This document shows positions 18,131 through 26,542 of a DNA stretch of 64,000 nucleotides, piece by piece. Position 1 is the first letter of the stretch. Every line of letters begins with the position of its first letter. Source of the DNA: Bradyrhizobium archetypum (lineage in GTDB: Bacteria > Pseudomonadota > Alphaproteobacteria > Rhizobiales > Xanthobacteraceae); contig NZ_JAAVLW010000002.1 of NCBI RefSeq assembly GCF_013114835.1, positions 310,001-374,000 of the forward strand. The letters are read 5' to 3'. The notes under the pieces were generated by a model that was given only the letters and a program-made list of their open reading frames with translations, was not told the origin of the DNA and did not search any database. Both the position numbers and the translations under genes were made by a program.

Positions 18131-18580
18131 ATGACCCGTTCCCGGATCGATCTCCAGGATCTGCTCTTCGGCCTGTTCCTCGTGGCCGTCGCGGCAGCTA
18201 CCCTCGTCGCCACGCGCAACCTGACGGTCGGCCACGCTGCCGATATGGGGCCGGGCTACATGCCCCGCGTGGTCGCACTCGCGCTGATGGGCTTCGGCAT
18301 CTTCTTTACCGGACGCGGGCTCTGGCGCATGCGTGTCGGCATCGCGCCCGTTCAGTGGCGGCCGCTGCTTGCAATTCTGGCTTCCGTCGGCGTTTTCGCG
18401 CTGACGGCCGAGCGCCTCGGCCTGGCGATCGCCTCCGTCGCCGCCGTGATGCTCGCGAGCTTCGCGACGCGGGAAGGGCGGCTCGTCGAGACGGTCGCGT
18501 TTGCTCTTCTGCTGTCAGGGGCTGCGGTCCTTCTGTTCGTCAAGTTGCTGGGCTTGCCGATCCCGATCTGGCCCCGCTAG
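18131..18580 (+). CDS. tctB: tripartite tricarboxylate transporter small membrane subunit TctB
   Basis: A 149-residue membrane protein with four predicted helices, beginning DLLFGLFLVAVAAATLVATRNL and containing the AADMGPGYMPRVVALALMGFG block typical of TctB. The ATG at 18131 lies 10 bases after the tctC stop. TctB is poorly conserved in general; the assignment rests on length, topology and position between tctC and tctA. Confidence 0.85.
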   Translation: MTRSRIDLQDLLFGLFLVAVAAATLVATRNLTVGHAADMGPGYMPRVVALALMGFGIFFTGRGLWRMRVGIAPVQWRPLLAILASVGVFALTAERLGLAIASVAAVMLASFATREGRLVETVAFALLLSGAAVLLFVKLLGLPIPIWPR

Positions 18581-18607
18581 GGCGGTGCGCTTCGCAGGCA
18601 GACGCAT

Positions 18608-20107
18608 ATGGAACTCTTCAATAATCTGCTGATGGGCCTTTCAACGGCCCTCGAACTCAACAACCTCGTGTTCTGCCTGATTGGCGTCGTGATCGGCACC
18701 GCGATCGGCGTACTGCCGGGCATCGGACCGATTCCGACTGTGGCGCTGCTCTTGCCCTTCACCTTCGGCCTGTCGCCTGCCAGCGCCATGATCATGCTGG
18801 CCGGCATCTTCTACGGCGCGCAATATGGCGGCTCGACCACCGCCATCCTGGTCAATGTGCCGGGCGAGACGTCATCGGTCGTCACCTGTATCGATGGTCA
18901 TGAGATGGCCAAGCAGGGCCGAGCGGGAACCGCGCTCGCCATTGCCGCCATCGCCTCGTTCTTCGCCGGCACGATCGCGACGATCGTGATCGCGGTACTC
19001 AGCGTGCCGTTGTCGGTGCTGGCGCTCAAATTCACCGCGGTCGAATATTTCAGTCTGCTTGTGCTTGGCCTCATCGCCGCGGTCGTCCTCGCGCATGGTT
19101 CGGTCGCCAAATCGCTGGCGATGGTGCTGTTGGGGCTGTTGCTCGGCCTCGTCGGGATCGACGTCTCGTCGGGGGTCGCGCGCATGACCTTCGGCATTGC
19201 CGCGCTGTCGGACGGTCTCGACTTCGTGCCGATCGCGATGGGGATGTTCGGGCTCGGCGAAATCATCGCCAACCTGGAACGGCCCGCTGAAAGGCGCGTC
19301 GTCAGCCAATCGATCCGCAGCCTGATCCCGAGGCGCGCGGATTTTCGCGCCGCTTTTCCAGCCATGGTGCGCGGCACGACACTGGGCTCCGTGCTCGGGG
19401 TGCTGCCCGGCGGCGGCGCCGCGCTCCCGCCGTTCTCCTCCTACGCGCTGGAGAAGAAACTCGCGCGCGATCCATCGCGCTTCGGCAAGGGCGCCATCGA
19501 GGGCGTCGCCGGCCCGGAGGCCGCCAACAATGCCGGCGCCCAGACCAGCTTCATTCCGCTCTTGACGCTCGGCATTCCCGCCAACGCGCTGATGGCGCTG
19601 ATGATCGGCGCGCTGATGATGCAGGGCATCCAACCCGGCCCGCAGATCATGACCGAGCAGCCCAAGCTCGTCTGGGGCGTCATCGCAAGCATGTGGGTGG
19701 GCAACCTGATGCTGCTGGTCATCAATCTGCCGCTGGTTGGCCTGTGGGTCTCGATGCTGAAGATTCCCTATCGGCTGCTGTTTCCGGCCATCGTGCTGTT
19801 CTGCTGCATCGGCACCTACGGGATCGCCAACAGCCTGTTCAATGTCTGGCTGATGATGGGCTGCGCCATGATCGGCTATTTCTTCATCAAGATCGGCGTC
19901 GAGCCGGCGCCGCTGCTGCTCGGCCTCGTGCTCGGCCCGCAACTCGAGGAAAATTTCCGGCGCGCAATGCTGCTCGCGGACGGCGATTTCACCGTCTTTG
20001 TGTCGCGGCCGATCAGCGCGGTGATCCTCGGCGTCGTCGCCGTTCTGCTGCTGGCGATGCTGTCGCCGGAAATCGTGAGAACGCGGAAGGAAGCGCTGGC
20101 GGAATGA
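18608..20107 (+). CDS. tctA: tripartite tricarboxylate transporter large permease TctA
   Basis: A 499-residue permease with about 11-12 membrane helices. The conserved TctA motifs are GTAIGVLPGIGPIPTVALLLPFTFGL and, in the second half, GVLPGGGAALPPFSSYALEKK, followed by GVAGPEAANNAGAQTSFIPLLTLGIPANALMALM. It drives ion-coupled uptake of the acid delivered by TctC. It is the last gene of the transporter operon. Confidence 0.93.
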   Translation: MELFNNLLMGLSTALELNNLVFCLIGVVIGTAIGVLPGIGPIPTVALLLPFTFGLSPASAMIMLAGIFYGAQYGGSTTAILVNVPGETSSVVTCIDGHEMAKQGRAGTALAIAAIASFFAGTIATIVIAVLSVPLSVLALKFTAVEYFSLLVLGLIAAVVLAHGSVAKSLAMVLLGLLLGLVGIDVSSGVARMTFGIAALSDGLDFVPIAMGMFGLGEIIANLERPAERRVVSQSIRSLIPRRADFRAAFPAMVRGTTLGSVLGVLPGGGAALPPFSSYALEKKLARDPSRFGKGAIEGVAGPEAANNAGAQTSFIPLLTLGIPANALMALMIGALMMQGIQPGPQIMTEQPKLVWGVIASMWVGNLMLLVINLPLVGLWVSMLKIPYRLLFPAIVLFCCIGTYGIANSLFNVWLMMGCAMIGYFFIKIGVEPAPLLLGLVLGPQLEENFRRAMLLADGDFTVFVSRPISAVILGVVAVLLLAMLSPEIVRTRKEALAE

Positions 20108-20217
20108 GGGCCTGCCGAGCGCCTGTGGTCAGGCGTAGCGGATCACTCTTTCCGCGCATTTTGAGAAAATTCCGGACAGGTTCAGTGCTGCAGATGGTGT
20201 GAGAGCCACGTCGCCGA

Positions 20218-20481
20218 TCATCCCGGTGGAACATGCGGGCAGGTGCTCGACCGTGGTTTGCTGCCACGCTTGTCGATCGGCACGTTGCAATTGTCGATCC
20301 GCTGCTCGTCCATCCATTTCCTGCCCATCCGCTCTTTTCCGGTCAGCGACGGCCCGCCGGCGGGCAGAGCTGTCTCCGCACTCGGTGCGATTTGGTCAGT
20401 CTGCCTGTCCTGCGCAAGCGCTCCCGATGCGACGCACAGCGCGAGAAGAAAACTGATCAGCCCTTGATAAACCGGTTCCAT
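20218..20481 (-). CDS. small secreted protein of unknown function
   Basis: An 87-residue product with a clear signal peptide (ISFLLALCVASGALAQ) and a short polar mature part holding two Cys (DNCNV and SSTCP). GAGGAC lies 4 bases before the ATG. No family was recognised. Secretion and the good ribosome-binding site support a real gene, but short length keeps confidence moderate. Confidence 0.5.
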   Translation of the reverse strand: MEPVYQGLISFLLALCVASGALAQDRQTDQIAPSAETALPAGGPSLTGKERMGRKWMDEQRIDNCNVPIDKRGSKPRSSTCPHVPPG

Positions 20482-20610
20482 CTGGTGTCCTCACCAAAAT
20501 CCGTTCGCCAGATAAACCTATCGATTTCACGCCGCCACCCGGAACCTGCTGACGAAGAGTCGGTTGCTTCTCATCACGTGGTGCGTGCTTCACGAGAGCA
20601 GGAGAGACAG

Positions 20611-20946
20611 ATGAAAATGAAACAGCTCGTTATTGCTGGTTGCTCCGTCCTGGTTTTGAGCACCGGCGCAGCATTGGCGGGTCCCTGTGACACAGGCCGC
20701 TCCGCCAGTCTGAAGGATGCAGGCTCCGGGCCGGCCAAGACGGGCGACAGCCAGACGACCGGCATGGCTAAGGATACCGGTCAGCATCCGCCGACGGATA
20801 CGATGAATCGATCGACAGGCGACGTTGCCGCGTCCTCTCAGGATACGCAGCGGCAGATGCAGGGCGAGCCGACGGCTGCACAGCAGGCCGAAGGTGCCAA
20901 GACGGACAGCAAGACTGCAGATAAGAGTGCAGACAAGGATTGCTGA
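20611..20946 (+). CDS. small secreted Thr/Gln/Asp-rich protein of unknown function
   Basis: A 111-residue product with a signal peptide (VIAGCSVLVLSTGAALA) followed by a low-complexity hydrophilic mature part rich in Thr, Asp, Gln, Ala and Lys, with one Cys near the new N-terminus (GPCDTG) and one as the last residue. GGAGAG precedes the ATG at 20611. The mature part is probably disordered. No function is assigned; similar small exoproteins appear to be frequent in Bradyrhizobium. Confidence 0.6.
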   Translation: MKMKQLVIAGCSVLVLSTGAALAGPCDTGRSASLKDAGSGPAKTGDSQTTGMAKDTGQHPPTDTMNRSTGDVAASSQDTQRQMQGEPTAAQQAEGAKTDSKTADKSADKDC

Positions 20947-21024
20947 GGTGCGAAGCTGACGTGATGGCGGGTGAGTGCTGCGCTGCCGCGGTTGACGCGA
21001 TAGCGCGGCGATCCGTTCGGCCGT

Positions 21025-21066
21025 CTTGTCCAAGAGCGAAGTAAGCTTGTCCAAGAGAGAAGTGGT
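21025..21066. repeat. 21-bp imperfect tandem duplication
   Basis: CTTGTCCAAGAGCGAAGTAAG (21025-21045) is followed directly by CTTGTCCAAGAGAGAAGTGGT (21046-21066), differing at a few bases. It lies in the 240-bp gene-free stretch before pqqA, where nothing else was recognised. Confidence 0.6.
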
Positions 21067-21186
21067 GCGTCAGACGTGCTGCGGATCTCTTCACGGAATG
21101 ATCTTCCGAGCTTGCGCTCTGTGCGAGGTCAACCTAGTTTTCATGCCGGCACGAGCATCGTGCCAAAATTGCTTGGGAGGACCCTG

Positions 21187-21267
21187 ATGAGTTGGAAGAC
21201 TCCGAAGATTGTCGAAGTGCCGGTGGGCATGGAGATCAACATGTACGCCTGCGCGGCGCGTAAATAG
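21187..21267 (+). CDS. pqqA: PqqA, pyrroloquinoline quinone precursor peptide
   Basis: A 26-residue peptide whose sequence contains Glu16 and Tyr20 in the required E-x-x-x-Y spacing (EINMY). In PQQ synthesis PqqE links these two side chains, and the crosslinked pair becomes PQQ. A strong GGGAGGA lies before the ATG. The rest of the pathway (pqqB-E) is not downstream nor anywhere in the window, so this is an orphan copy. Its position at the head of a region devoted to a PQQ-dependent dehydrogenase suggests it supplies cofactor for XoxF. The C-terminal Cys22 is not involved in the known chemistry. Confidence 0.88.
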   Translation: MSWKTPKIVEVPVGMEINMYACAARK

Positions 21268-21564
21268 ACGCGTCGAAACGGTCTGCCCGGCTCCGGCAAC
21301 GGCCTGTTGCCGTGGGCCGGGCAAGTTGTATGCCCGCAAGCTGTATGCCCCGTGGGAAGTTTTCCACCGTTTGCTGCGCGCACGATCCGGATCTCGCGAC
21401 CGTGCGGAGGAAGCGGTTAAGTGGCGCCGAAATGGCCAGCGAGGCCATGATCTTTTTCCGTCCTGCTTGGATTTCACCCGTCGCATAGCTCGCCGACGGT
21501 CCCTGCATCATGCTAGGGTGCGTTCTTGGCTGACCCATTATCCCTCAGGACCCGCTGAATACGA
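21268..21564. other. gene-free stretch after pqqA
   Basis: About 300 bases with the hairpin at 21284-21323 and a short near-repeat (TTGTATGCCCGCAAGC then CTGTATGCCCCG). No pqqB or other gene was found. The distal part is presumably the leader of the outer-membrane protein gene. Confidence 0.5.
21284..21323 (+). terminator. two-part hairpin after pqqA
   Basis: TGCCCGGC (21284-21291) pairs with GCCGGGCA (21316-21323), and inside it GGCAAC pairs with GTTGCC. The long stem begins 16 bases after the pqqA stop. Without a T-run it could stabilise the short pqqA mRNA or terminate it. Confidence 0.5.
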
Positions 21565-22431
21565 ATGCTGACGCGTGCAAAGACCCTCCAGGTGGCGGTC
21601 GTGTCTCTTGCTGCGCTGCTGCCGGCCTGCGCGGATGCAGAGGGTTTCGATACCGAACACATATTCGGCTTCATGATTGGCGCCGATGTCGGCGCAGTCG
21701 GCGAGCGAGAATTTCAAACCGAAACCACCGGAACCTTCGGCAAGAATGGCGGGCGTTATCGTGCCGTCGGTCAGGAGTTCGAATTGGAGTTCGTGCCTGT
21801 CCGCAATTTTCGCATCGAGGTGGGCAGCACGTTTGCATCCCATCTGATCAGCGGCGTGCCGGGTCTTGACGATCAGCGCCGGCTGTCATGGCAGGGCGGG
21901 TCGCTTGATTTGCGCTATCGCGTTCTCGATCGCGAAACCGGACCATTCGGCCTTACCTTCGCGACGGAACTGCACGCGCATCGCTTCGATGAGACGACGG
22001 CTGAATCTGTCCGGAGCTTTGGGACCGAATTCAGGCTGGCGTTCGATCGGGAGCTTGTGCCAGACCGGATTATCGCGGCTTTCAACTTGCTCTACGAGCC
22101 TGAGTGGACGCGCGTTATCGGCAGCGATGTGATGGAAAGGGAATCCACCGCCGGCGCGGCACTTGGCGTGCTGGCGCAGGTGCGACCGGGTTTCCTCCTG
22201 GGTGGAGAGGCGCGATACTTGCGCAAATACGAAGGGATCGGCTTGGGAGAGCTTGCGGGGCAGGCGCTGTTTATCGGCCCAACGGCATATTTCCAACTGT
22301 CGAAACTCGCGCGGCTGACCGCCAGCTACAGCATTCAGGCGTGGGGGCGTCCGGCGGGGGCAGCCGGCAGCCTTGATCTCGTCAATTTCGAGCGCCACCA
22401 GGCGCGGCTGGTCTTTGGCGTTAACTTTTAG
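21565..22431 (+). CDS. outer-membrane beta-barrel protein, unknown substrate
   Basis: A 288-residue exported protein with a signal peptide (LAALLPACADAE) and alternating amphipathic strands ending in a C-terminal Phe (VFGVNF), the outer-membrane insertion signature. Segments such as GGSLDLRYRVLDRE, FGLTFATELHAHRF and LARLTASYSIQAWG look like barrel strands. It is not a clear match to a named porin. Its place beside pqqA and the quinoprotein genes hints at a role in that system, but this is only context. Confidence 0.65.
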   Translation: MLTRAKTLQVAVVSLAALLPACADAEGFDTEHIFGFMIGADVGAVGEREFQTETTGTFGKNGGRYRAVGQEFELEFVPVRNFRIEVGSTFASHLISGVPGLDDQRRLSWQGGSLDLRYRVLDRETGPFGLTFATELHAHRFDETTAESVRSFGTEFRLAFDRELVPDRIIAAFNLLYEPEWTRVIGSDVMERESTAGAALGVLAQVRPGFLLGGEARYLRKYEGIGLGELAGQALFIGPTAYFQLSKLARLTASYSIQAWGRPAGAAGSLDLVNFERHQARLVFGVNF

Positions 22432-22545
22432 GGCCCCTCGCTCGGCCTAAGTTCCGGCTTTTCACGGTGTAGTGAAACTTTACGCCACCGACTACGATAG
22501 CTTGTTGCGTTATCTGTTGGAGAACAATTCAAGGGATATCAGGCA

Positions 22546-22782
22546 ATGACCCCGATAGACTTGATCGTGACCGTCTGCGCAGTGCTCTCGCCAACCACCT
22601 GCGAGGAAACCCATTTGGTCTTTTCTTCAGACGTTTCGTTGCGGCAATGCGTCATGGCTGCGCAGCCTTACATCGCGCAATGGGTGGGCGAACATCCGAA
22701 ATGGACCGCGGTCAAGTGGCGTTGCGAATATCCCCGCAACAACCAGAAGGCCTCTGGTGAGCCAGTGTGGTCCGTGGGCTGA
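22546..22782 (+). CDS. small Cys-containing protein, unknown function
   Basis: A 78-residue product with four Cys (positions 11, 19, 35 and 60) and a hydrophobic N-terminus (PIDLIVTVCAVLS) that may be a short signal or anchor. A purine-rich AAGGGA lies upstream. The motif CEETHLVFSSDVSLRQC suggests disulfides. No family function is known to me. Confidence 0.5.
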   Translation: MTPIDLIVTVCAVLSPTTCEETHLVFSSDVSLRQCVMAAQPYIAQWVGEHPKWTAVKWRCEYPRNNQKASGEPVWSVG

Positions 22783-22800
22783 ACGCGGTCTGCGACGCGG

Positions 22801-23145
22801 CTATTTGTTGCAGTCCTTCAGATCCTTGTCCGCGATTGAGAATACGGCATCCGCCTTGATTTCGATATCGCGAACGAAGCAGTGCCTGGCGCCACGATAG
22901 CCAACCTTGGCATCATAGCGTCCCGGCTCCACGCCCTTGATGCGCAGGCGCTCGTCGTGGTCGACTTCCTTGTCCTTGTCGTTCAGGGTCTGGTTGGGGC
23001 CCCACTCATTTTTCCCGGACGGGGAAAGCTGAAACTCCGAAATGGTCGCCGTGGTCAGATTCCACAATCGGATGCCTTTTCCCTGCGCGGCCGCTTCATT
23101 GGCGGCCGTTGACAGCAGTGCCACCAAAGCCAATACCCATCGCAT
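22801..23145 (-). CDS. small periplasmic protein with acidic motif, unknown function
   Basis: A 114-residue product with a signal peptide (LSTAANEAAAQ) and a beta-rich mature domain of a family seen in Rhizobiales (LWNLTTATISEFQLSPSGKNEWGPNQ...). Residues 55-65 read N-D-K-D-K-E-V-D-H-D-E, an acidic stretch that partly resembles an EF-hand loop but lacks the expected Gly and the position-12 Glu. Two Cys near the C-terminus (HCF and DCN) may form a disulfide. Metal binding is possible but unproven. Confidence 0.6.
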   Translation of the reverse strand: MRWVLALVALLSTAANEAAAQGKGIRLWNLTTATISEFQLSPSGKNEWGPNQTLNDKDKEVDHDERLRIKGVEPGRYDAKVGYRGARHCFVRDIEIKADAVFSIADKDLKDCNK

Positions 23146-23180
23146 CCGGTAATCCTTTCATTGCGGGGCGTCTTAAGCCG

Positions 23181-23975
23181 TCATTGCCTTATCAGGCGGT
23201 CTCGATTTTTTACTTTATTGAAGTTTCTCGCCTGGTCGAGGCCGATTGGAGCGATCAACCGGGCCGAATCGAGATCGGCGCCATCGAAATCGGCGTCGAT
23301 AACGGTGATGCCCGTCAGGTCGGCTCCGCCGAGCTGGGCTCCCTTGAGGGAAGCGCCGGTGAGGTCGCCGCCCTTCAGCACGGCAAATTCGAGATCGACG
23401 CGAGACAGGTCGGCACCTCGCGCGTTCAATCGCTCCAGATTAGCGGACTTCAGCACCGCGCGCATCAGGCCCATCGATTGGTTACGCATGTCGGCGCCCA
23501 AATTGGCGTTGGCGATCGAAGCTCCGACAAGACTCGCGCCGGTGAGATCGGCAGCGACACGTGCGCCCGAGAGATCGGCGCCGTCAAGGCGGGCGCGAAC
23601 CATCTGCGAGGCGAACAGGTTTGCGCTCCTGAGGCTTGCGCCGGTCAGGTCGGCGTCGAGCAGCCATGCCTGATCGAGGATGGTGCGGTCGAGTTTGGCC
23701 CCGGCGAGCTTTGTCTTGTTGAGCTTGGCCGCGCGGAAAATTGCGCCGGACAGGTCGAGCCCGGAGAGGTCGAGGCCGGACAATCTCTTTCCCGTGAAAT
23801 CGGCGGGCGCCGTGCTGGTCGCCGCAGCGAGCGCGGCCTCGACCTCTCCGCGGCTCAGTTCGGCCGAGGCCATATCGGGCGACGACAGGTCAACATGACG
23901 CATCATGTCCTGCGCCGCCGCCGTTACAGCCACAAGCGCAAGGCCAAGCGCTGCAATCCCGATCGAGCGTTTCAT
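23181..23975 (-). CDS. exported pentapeptide-repeat protein
   Basis: A 264-residue protein with a signal peptide (LALVAVTAAAQ) and a long run of A(D/N)LxG-type pentapeptide repeats (for example LSGLDLSGLDLSGAIFRAAKL and LTGASLKGAQLGGADLTG), which fold as a right-handed quadrilateral beta-helix. The ATG at 23975 has GAGG six bases upstream. No enzymatic motif is visible; periplasmic location is predicted. It lies 48 bases beyond the end of the ABC genes on the same strand and may belong to their transcript. Confidence 0.75.
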   Translation of the reverse strand: MKRSIGIAALGLALVAVTAAAQDMMRHVDLSSPDMASAELSRGEVEAALAAATSTAPADFTGKRLSGLDLSGLDLSGAIFRAAKLNKTKLAGAKLDRTILDQAWLLDADLTGASLRSANLFASQMVRARLDGADLSGARVAADLTGASLVGASIANANLGADMRNQSMGLMRAVLKSANLERLNARGADLSRVDLEFAVLKGGDLTGASLKGAQLGGADLTGITVIDADFDGADLDSARLIAPIGLDQARNFNKVKNRDRLIRQ

Positions 23976-24023
23976 CGTCAACCTCAATCGATGACGCATC
24001 CTAGCACCGGCCGCCGGCACTGC

Positions 24024-24752
24024 CTATGAGGCATCCTGCTTGGCGGGAGATCCATTGATCCGCCGCATGATTTCCGACTTGATCGCAGCAGTCTCGGCGT
24101 CCCCACGTGCGCTGCGCGGCGTGCGGATAGGCACGTCGGCGAGAATCCGGGCCGGCCGCGGCGACAGCAGGATCACGCGATCCCCGAGGCGAACCGCGTC
24201 GTCCACGTCGTGGGTGACCAGCAGCGTTATCATGGAGCGGCCGTCCATCAAGATGGCAATCTCGTCACGTAGACGGGCGGCGAGGGCGGCATCGAGCGAG
24301 GCGAGCGGCTCGTCGAGAATGAGCAATTGCGGCTCAACGGCAAATGCGCGGGCGAGGGCGACGCGCCGGGCGAGGCCGAGCGACAGCTCGCCGGGAAAAT
24401 GGTTGCGGTGTGCTTTCAGCTCAAGAATTTCGAAGAGTGCTGAAAGCTTCGCGTCATCGGCGAGCGGCGCGGCGATTCGGACATTGTCCTCAACCGACCG
24501 CCACGGCAATAGTCGCGGCTCCTGGAACACGAAGCCGATCCGCGCGCCGGCAGGACGCGCGATGCGCCCTTGAAAGTCGGGGTCGAGGCCGGCGAGAATC
24601 CGCAGCATCGTGCTCTTGCCGCAGCCGGATGGACCGACCAATACGCCAGCCTCTCCCGCATTAAGCGCAAAGGTCACGCCGGCGATCACGTCGTGCTGTT
24701 CGCCCGCCGCGCTCTTGAACGTCTTGCCGGCGATATCGACTTCAAGCCGCAC
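24024..24752 (-). CDS. NitT/TauT-type ABC transporter ATPase
   Basis: An ATPase of the nitrate/sulfonate/taurine importer group, about 242 residues from a GTG at 24752 (an upstream in-frame ATG at 24806 would overlap the permease by 65 bases). It has Walker A GPSGCGKST, Q-loop FVFQEPRLLPWRSVEDN, signature LSLGLARRVALARAF (a variant of LSGGQ) and Walker B LLILDEPLASLD with the VTHDVDDA switch His. It is the last gene of a binding protein-permease-ATPase set. Substrate unknown. Confidence 0.87.
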   Translation of the reverse strand: MRLEVDIAGKTFKSAAGEQHDVIAGVTFALNAGEAGVLVGPSGCGKSTMLRILAGLDPDFQGRIARPAGARIGFVFQEPRLLPWRSVEDNVRIAAPLADDAKLSALFEILELKAHRNHFPGELSLGLARRVALARAFAVEPQLLILDEPLASLDAALAARLRDEIAILMDGRSMITLLVTHDVDDAVRLGDRVILLSPRPARILADVPIRTPRSARGDAETAAIKSEIMRRINGSPAKQDAS

Positions 24753-25479
24753 GGGGACGCCACCGGGATGCCCGGGCCTCAAATGGCTGCACCAGCAAGG
24801 TTTCAATGAGGAGCACGATCGCCGCGAAGCTCAGCGAGTAAGCCAGCAATAGCGGAATGTCGAATAGTTGGAACGCCACGCCAATCTCGAAACCAACGCC
24901 ATTGGGGCGCCCAAGTAATTCCGCAACAAGCACGATCTTCCAGACCAGCGAAAGCCCTGATCGTGCGGCGGCTGCGACGTAGGGCGATAGTTGCGGCAGA
25001 ACGACGTGTCGGAATTTGCTCCAGGGCGGCAACGCAAACACGGATGCCATTTCATCAAGTGCCGCGTCGAGGGCCCGCGCCCCTTCACGCAGCGTAACGA
25101 CGGCGGTCGGGAGCTTGTTGATGGCGATTGCCGCAATGGCGGCGACTTCAGTCAATCCGGCCCAGATGTAGGCGAGCACGATGACCACGAGCGCCGGCAG
25201 ATTGAGCAGCAAGATCAGCCATGGATCGCCCAGCCGATCGGCGAGCCGTACCCGGCCCATCAGGTATCCGATGGCCGCGCCCAGCGCCATCGCCAGCGTG
25301 AAGGCGAGCGCAACGCGCGCCAATGTCGCGCCGAGATGGAAAAACAGGTCGCCCGACCTGGCTTCCGCAGCCATCACCCCGAGCACGGCGGGGGGAGGTG
25401 GCAGCTTCGCGTCGCCGGCCAGCAGCGCGGCGATCCACCAGATCGCGAGAAACACAGCGAATGACAGCAGGCGCGGCAT
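24742..25479 (-). CDS. NitT/TauT-type ABC transporter permease
   Basis: A 245-residue permease with about six membrane segments and the ATPase-contact EAA-type loop (DEMASVFALPPWSKFRHVVLPQLSPYVAAAARSGL). The ATG at 25479 follows the binding-protein stop by two bases and has GGGAGG at good distance; a TTG six bases earlier is less likely. It overlaps the ATPase start by about 11 bases. It is related to the SsuC/TauC family. Confidence 0.87.
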   Translation of the reverse strand: MPRLLSFAVFLAIWWIAALLAGDAKLPPPPAVLGVMAAEARSGDLFFHLGATLARVALAFTLAMALGAAIGYLMGRVRLADRLGDPWLILLLNLPALVVIVLAYIWAGLTEVAAIAAIAINKLPTAVVTLREGARALDAALDEMASVFALPPWSKFRHVVLPQLSPYVAAAARSGLSLVWKIVLVAELLGRPNGVGFEIGVAFQLFDIPLLLAYSLSFAAIVLLIETLLVQPFEARASRWRPRAA

Positions 25480-25481
25480 CC

Positions 25482-26456
25482 TCAACCTCCCGGTATCGCG
25501 TGATAGAATGTTCCGGAATCGAGTTCAGGCGCCGATCCGACAAGTTCGGGCCCGCCGATTTCAGCGAGCACGCGGTAGAGAATGCGTGCGTCGGCTTCCT
25601 CGTCGGCGACCGGACGACGCGGAATTCCCTCCCGGTAGCGATCGCGGTAGGCACGCAACGTTGCGGCGTCGGGAGCGCCGGTCAGCGACGCAATTTTCTC
25701 CCACTCCGCATCCGAGGTCGACAGGATCTCTTTCGCCACGCGGGTCATGGCGATGAAGCGGGCAATTTTGTCCCGGTTCGCGTTCGCCCATTTTTCGTCG
25801 AAGACATAGCCGATCATCGCGGTACGGCCTTTGGCGCCCAGTTTCGGCAAGAGATCCTCAATGCCGGCGAGGCGGCGGAAGCCTTTCGCTTCCAGCGCCG
25901 CGCAGAAATTCCAGTAGTTCAAGGTTGCATCCATTTCGCCGCTGAGCGTCTTAGCGGCCAGTAGCGGTGGCGCGCCGTAGGCGATTTTCGCGTCCGATTT
26001 CAGATCGATGCCGCCTTGCTTCAACCATGCCAGCAGCAGCAGCCAGTTCTTATCGATCGGCCCGCCCGCGACGGCGAGCTTGCGTCCCTTGAGATCGGCG
26101 AGGGTCTGGATCGGCGATGAGGCAGGGACCATTACGGCGCCGAGCGCGCTCGAATAGGGGTAGAACGTCAGCTTGGCGCCAAGTCCGCGTTCGCGCGACA
26201 CCCAAAGCCAGTCGGTGACGACAATGTCGGCATTCCCGGCGCGAAGCGCGATCTTGCCTGCCTCAGGGCTCGCCAGCTCGAGAACCTCAACCGAAAGGTT
26301 GGCCTGCTTGTCGAGGCCGTGCGCACGGATCACGGCCAGTTCCCAGGCGAATGTTCCGGTCTTCTGCACCGCAACGCGCAAGGCCTCGGCATAGCAGCAC
26401 GTGCCAAGTGAGACGAAGACAACCACAGCAAGTAGCATGCGAACAAAATGCGTCAT
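25482..26456 (-). CDS. NitT/TauT-type ABC transporter substrate-binding protein
   Basis: A 324-residue periplasmic protein with a signal peptide (VFVSLGTCCYAEA). The fold is that of NMT1/SsuA-like proteins: LRVAVQKTGTFAWELAVIRAHGLD, GNADIVVTDWLWVSRER, VPASSPIQTLADLKGRKLAVAGGPIDKNW. The ATG at 26456 is followed by the signal and preceded by AGG. The set could import an organic ligand connected with quinoprotein function, such as a cofactor or metal chelator, but no residue identifies it. Confidence 0.82.
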   Translation of the reverse strand: MTHFVRMLLAVVVFVSLGTCCYAEALRVAVQKTGTFAWELAVIRAHGLDKQANLSVEVLELASPEAGKIALRAGNADIVVTDWLWVSRERGLGAKLTFYPYSSALGAVMVPASSPIQTLADLKGRKLAVAGGPIDKNWLLLLAWLKQGGIDLKSDAKIAYGAPPLLAAKTLSGEMDATLNYWNFCAALEAKGFRRLAGIEDLLPKLGAKGRTAMIGYVFDEKWANANRDKIARFIAMTRVAKEILSTSDAEWEKIASLTGAPDAATLRAYRDRYREGIPRRPVADEEADARILYRVLAEIGGPELVGSAPELDSGTFYHAIPGG

Positions 26457-26542
26457 TGTACCTTGAACCGTTTCCGCGAACGTCTGCTTTTCAGGAGACA
26501 AGTCATAGCATAGCTTGCATGGTTAGCCGCGGGAGGAAGACG

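Noticed and set aside
21187..22431. Complete pqq operon following pqqA
   Set aside because: The downstream genes are an outer-membrane protein and small secreted proteins; no PqqB, C, D or E text is present.
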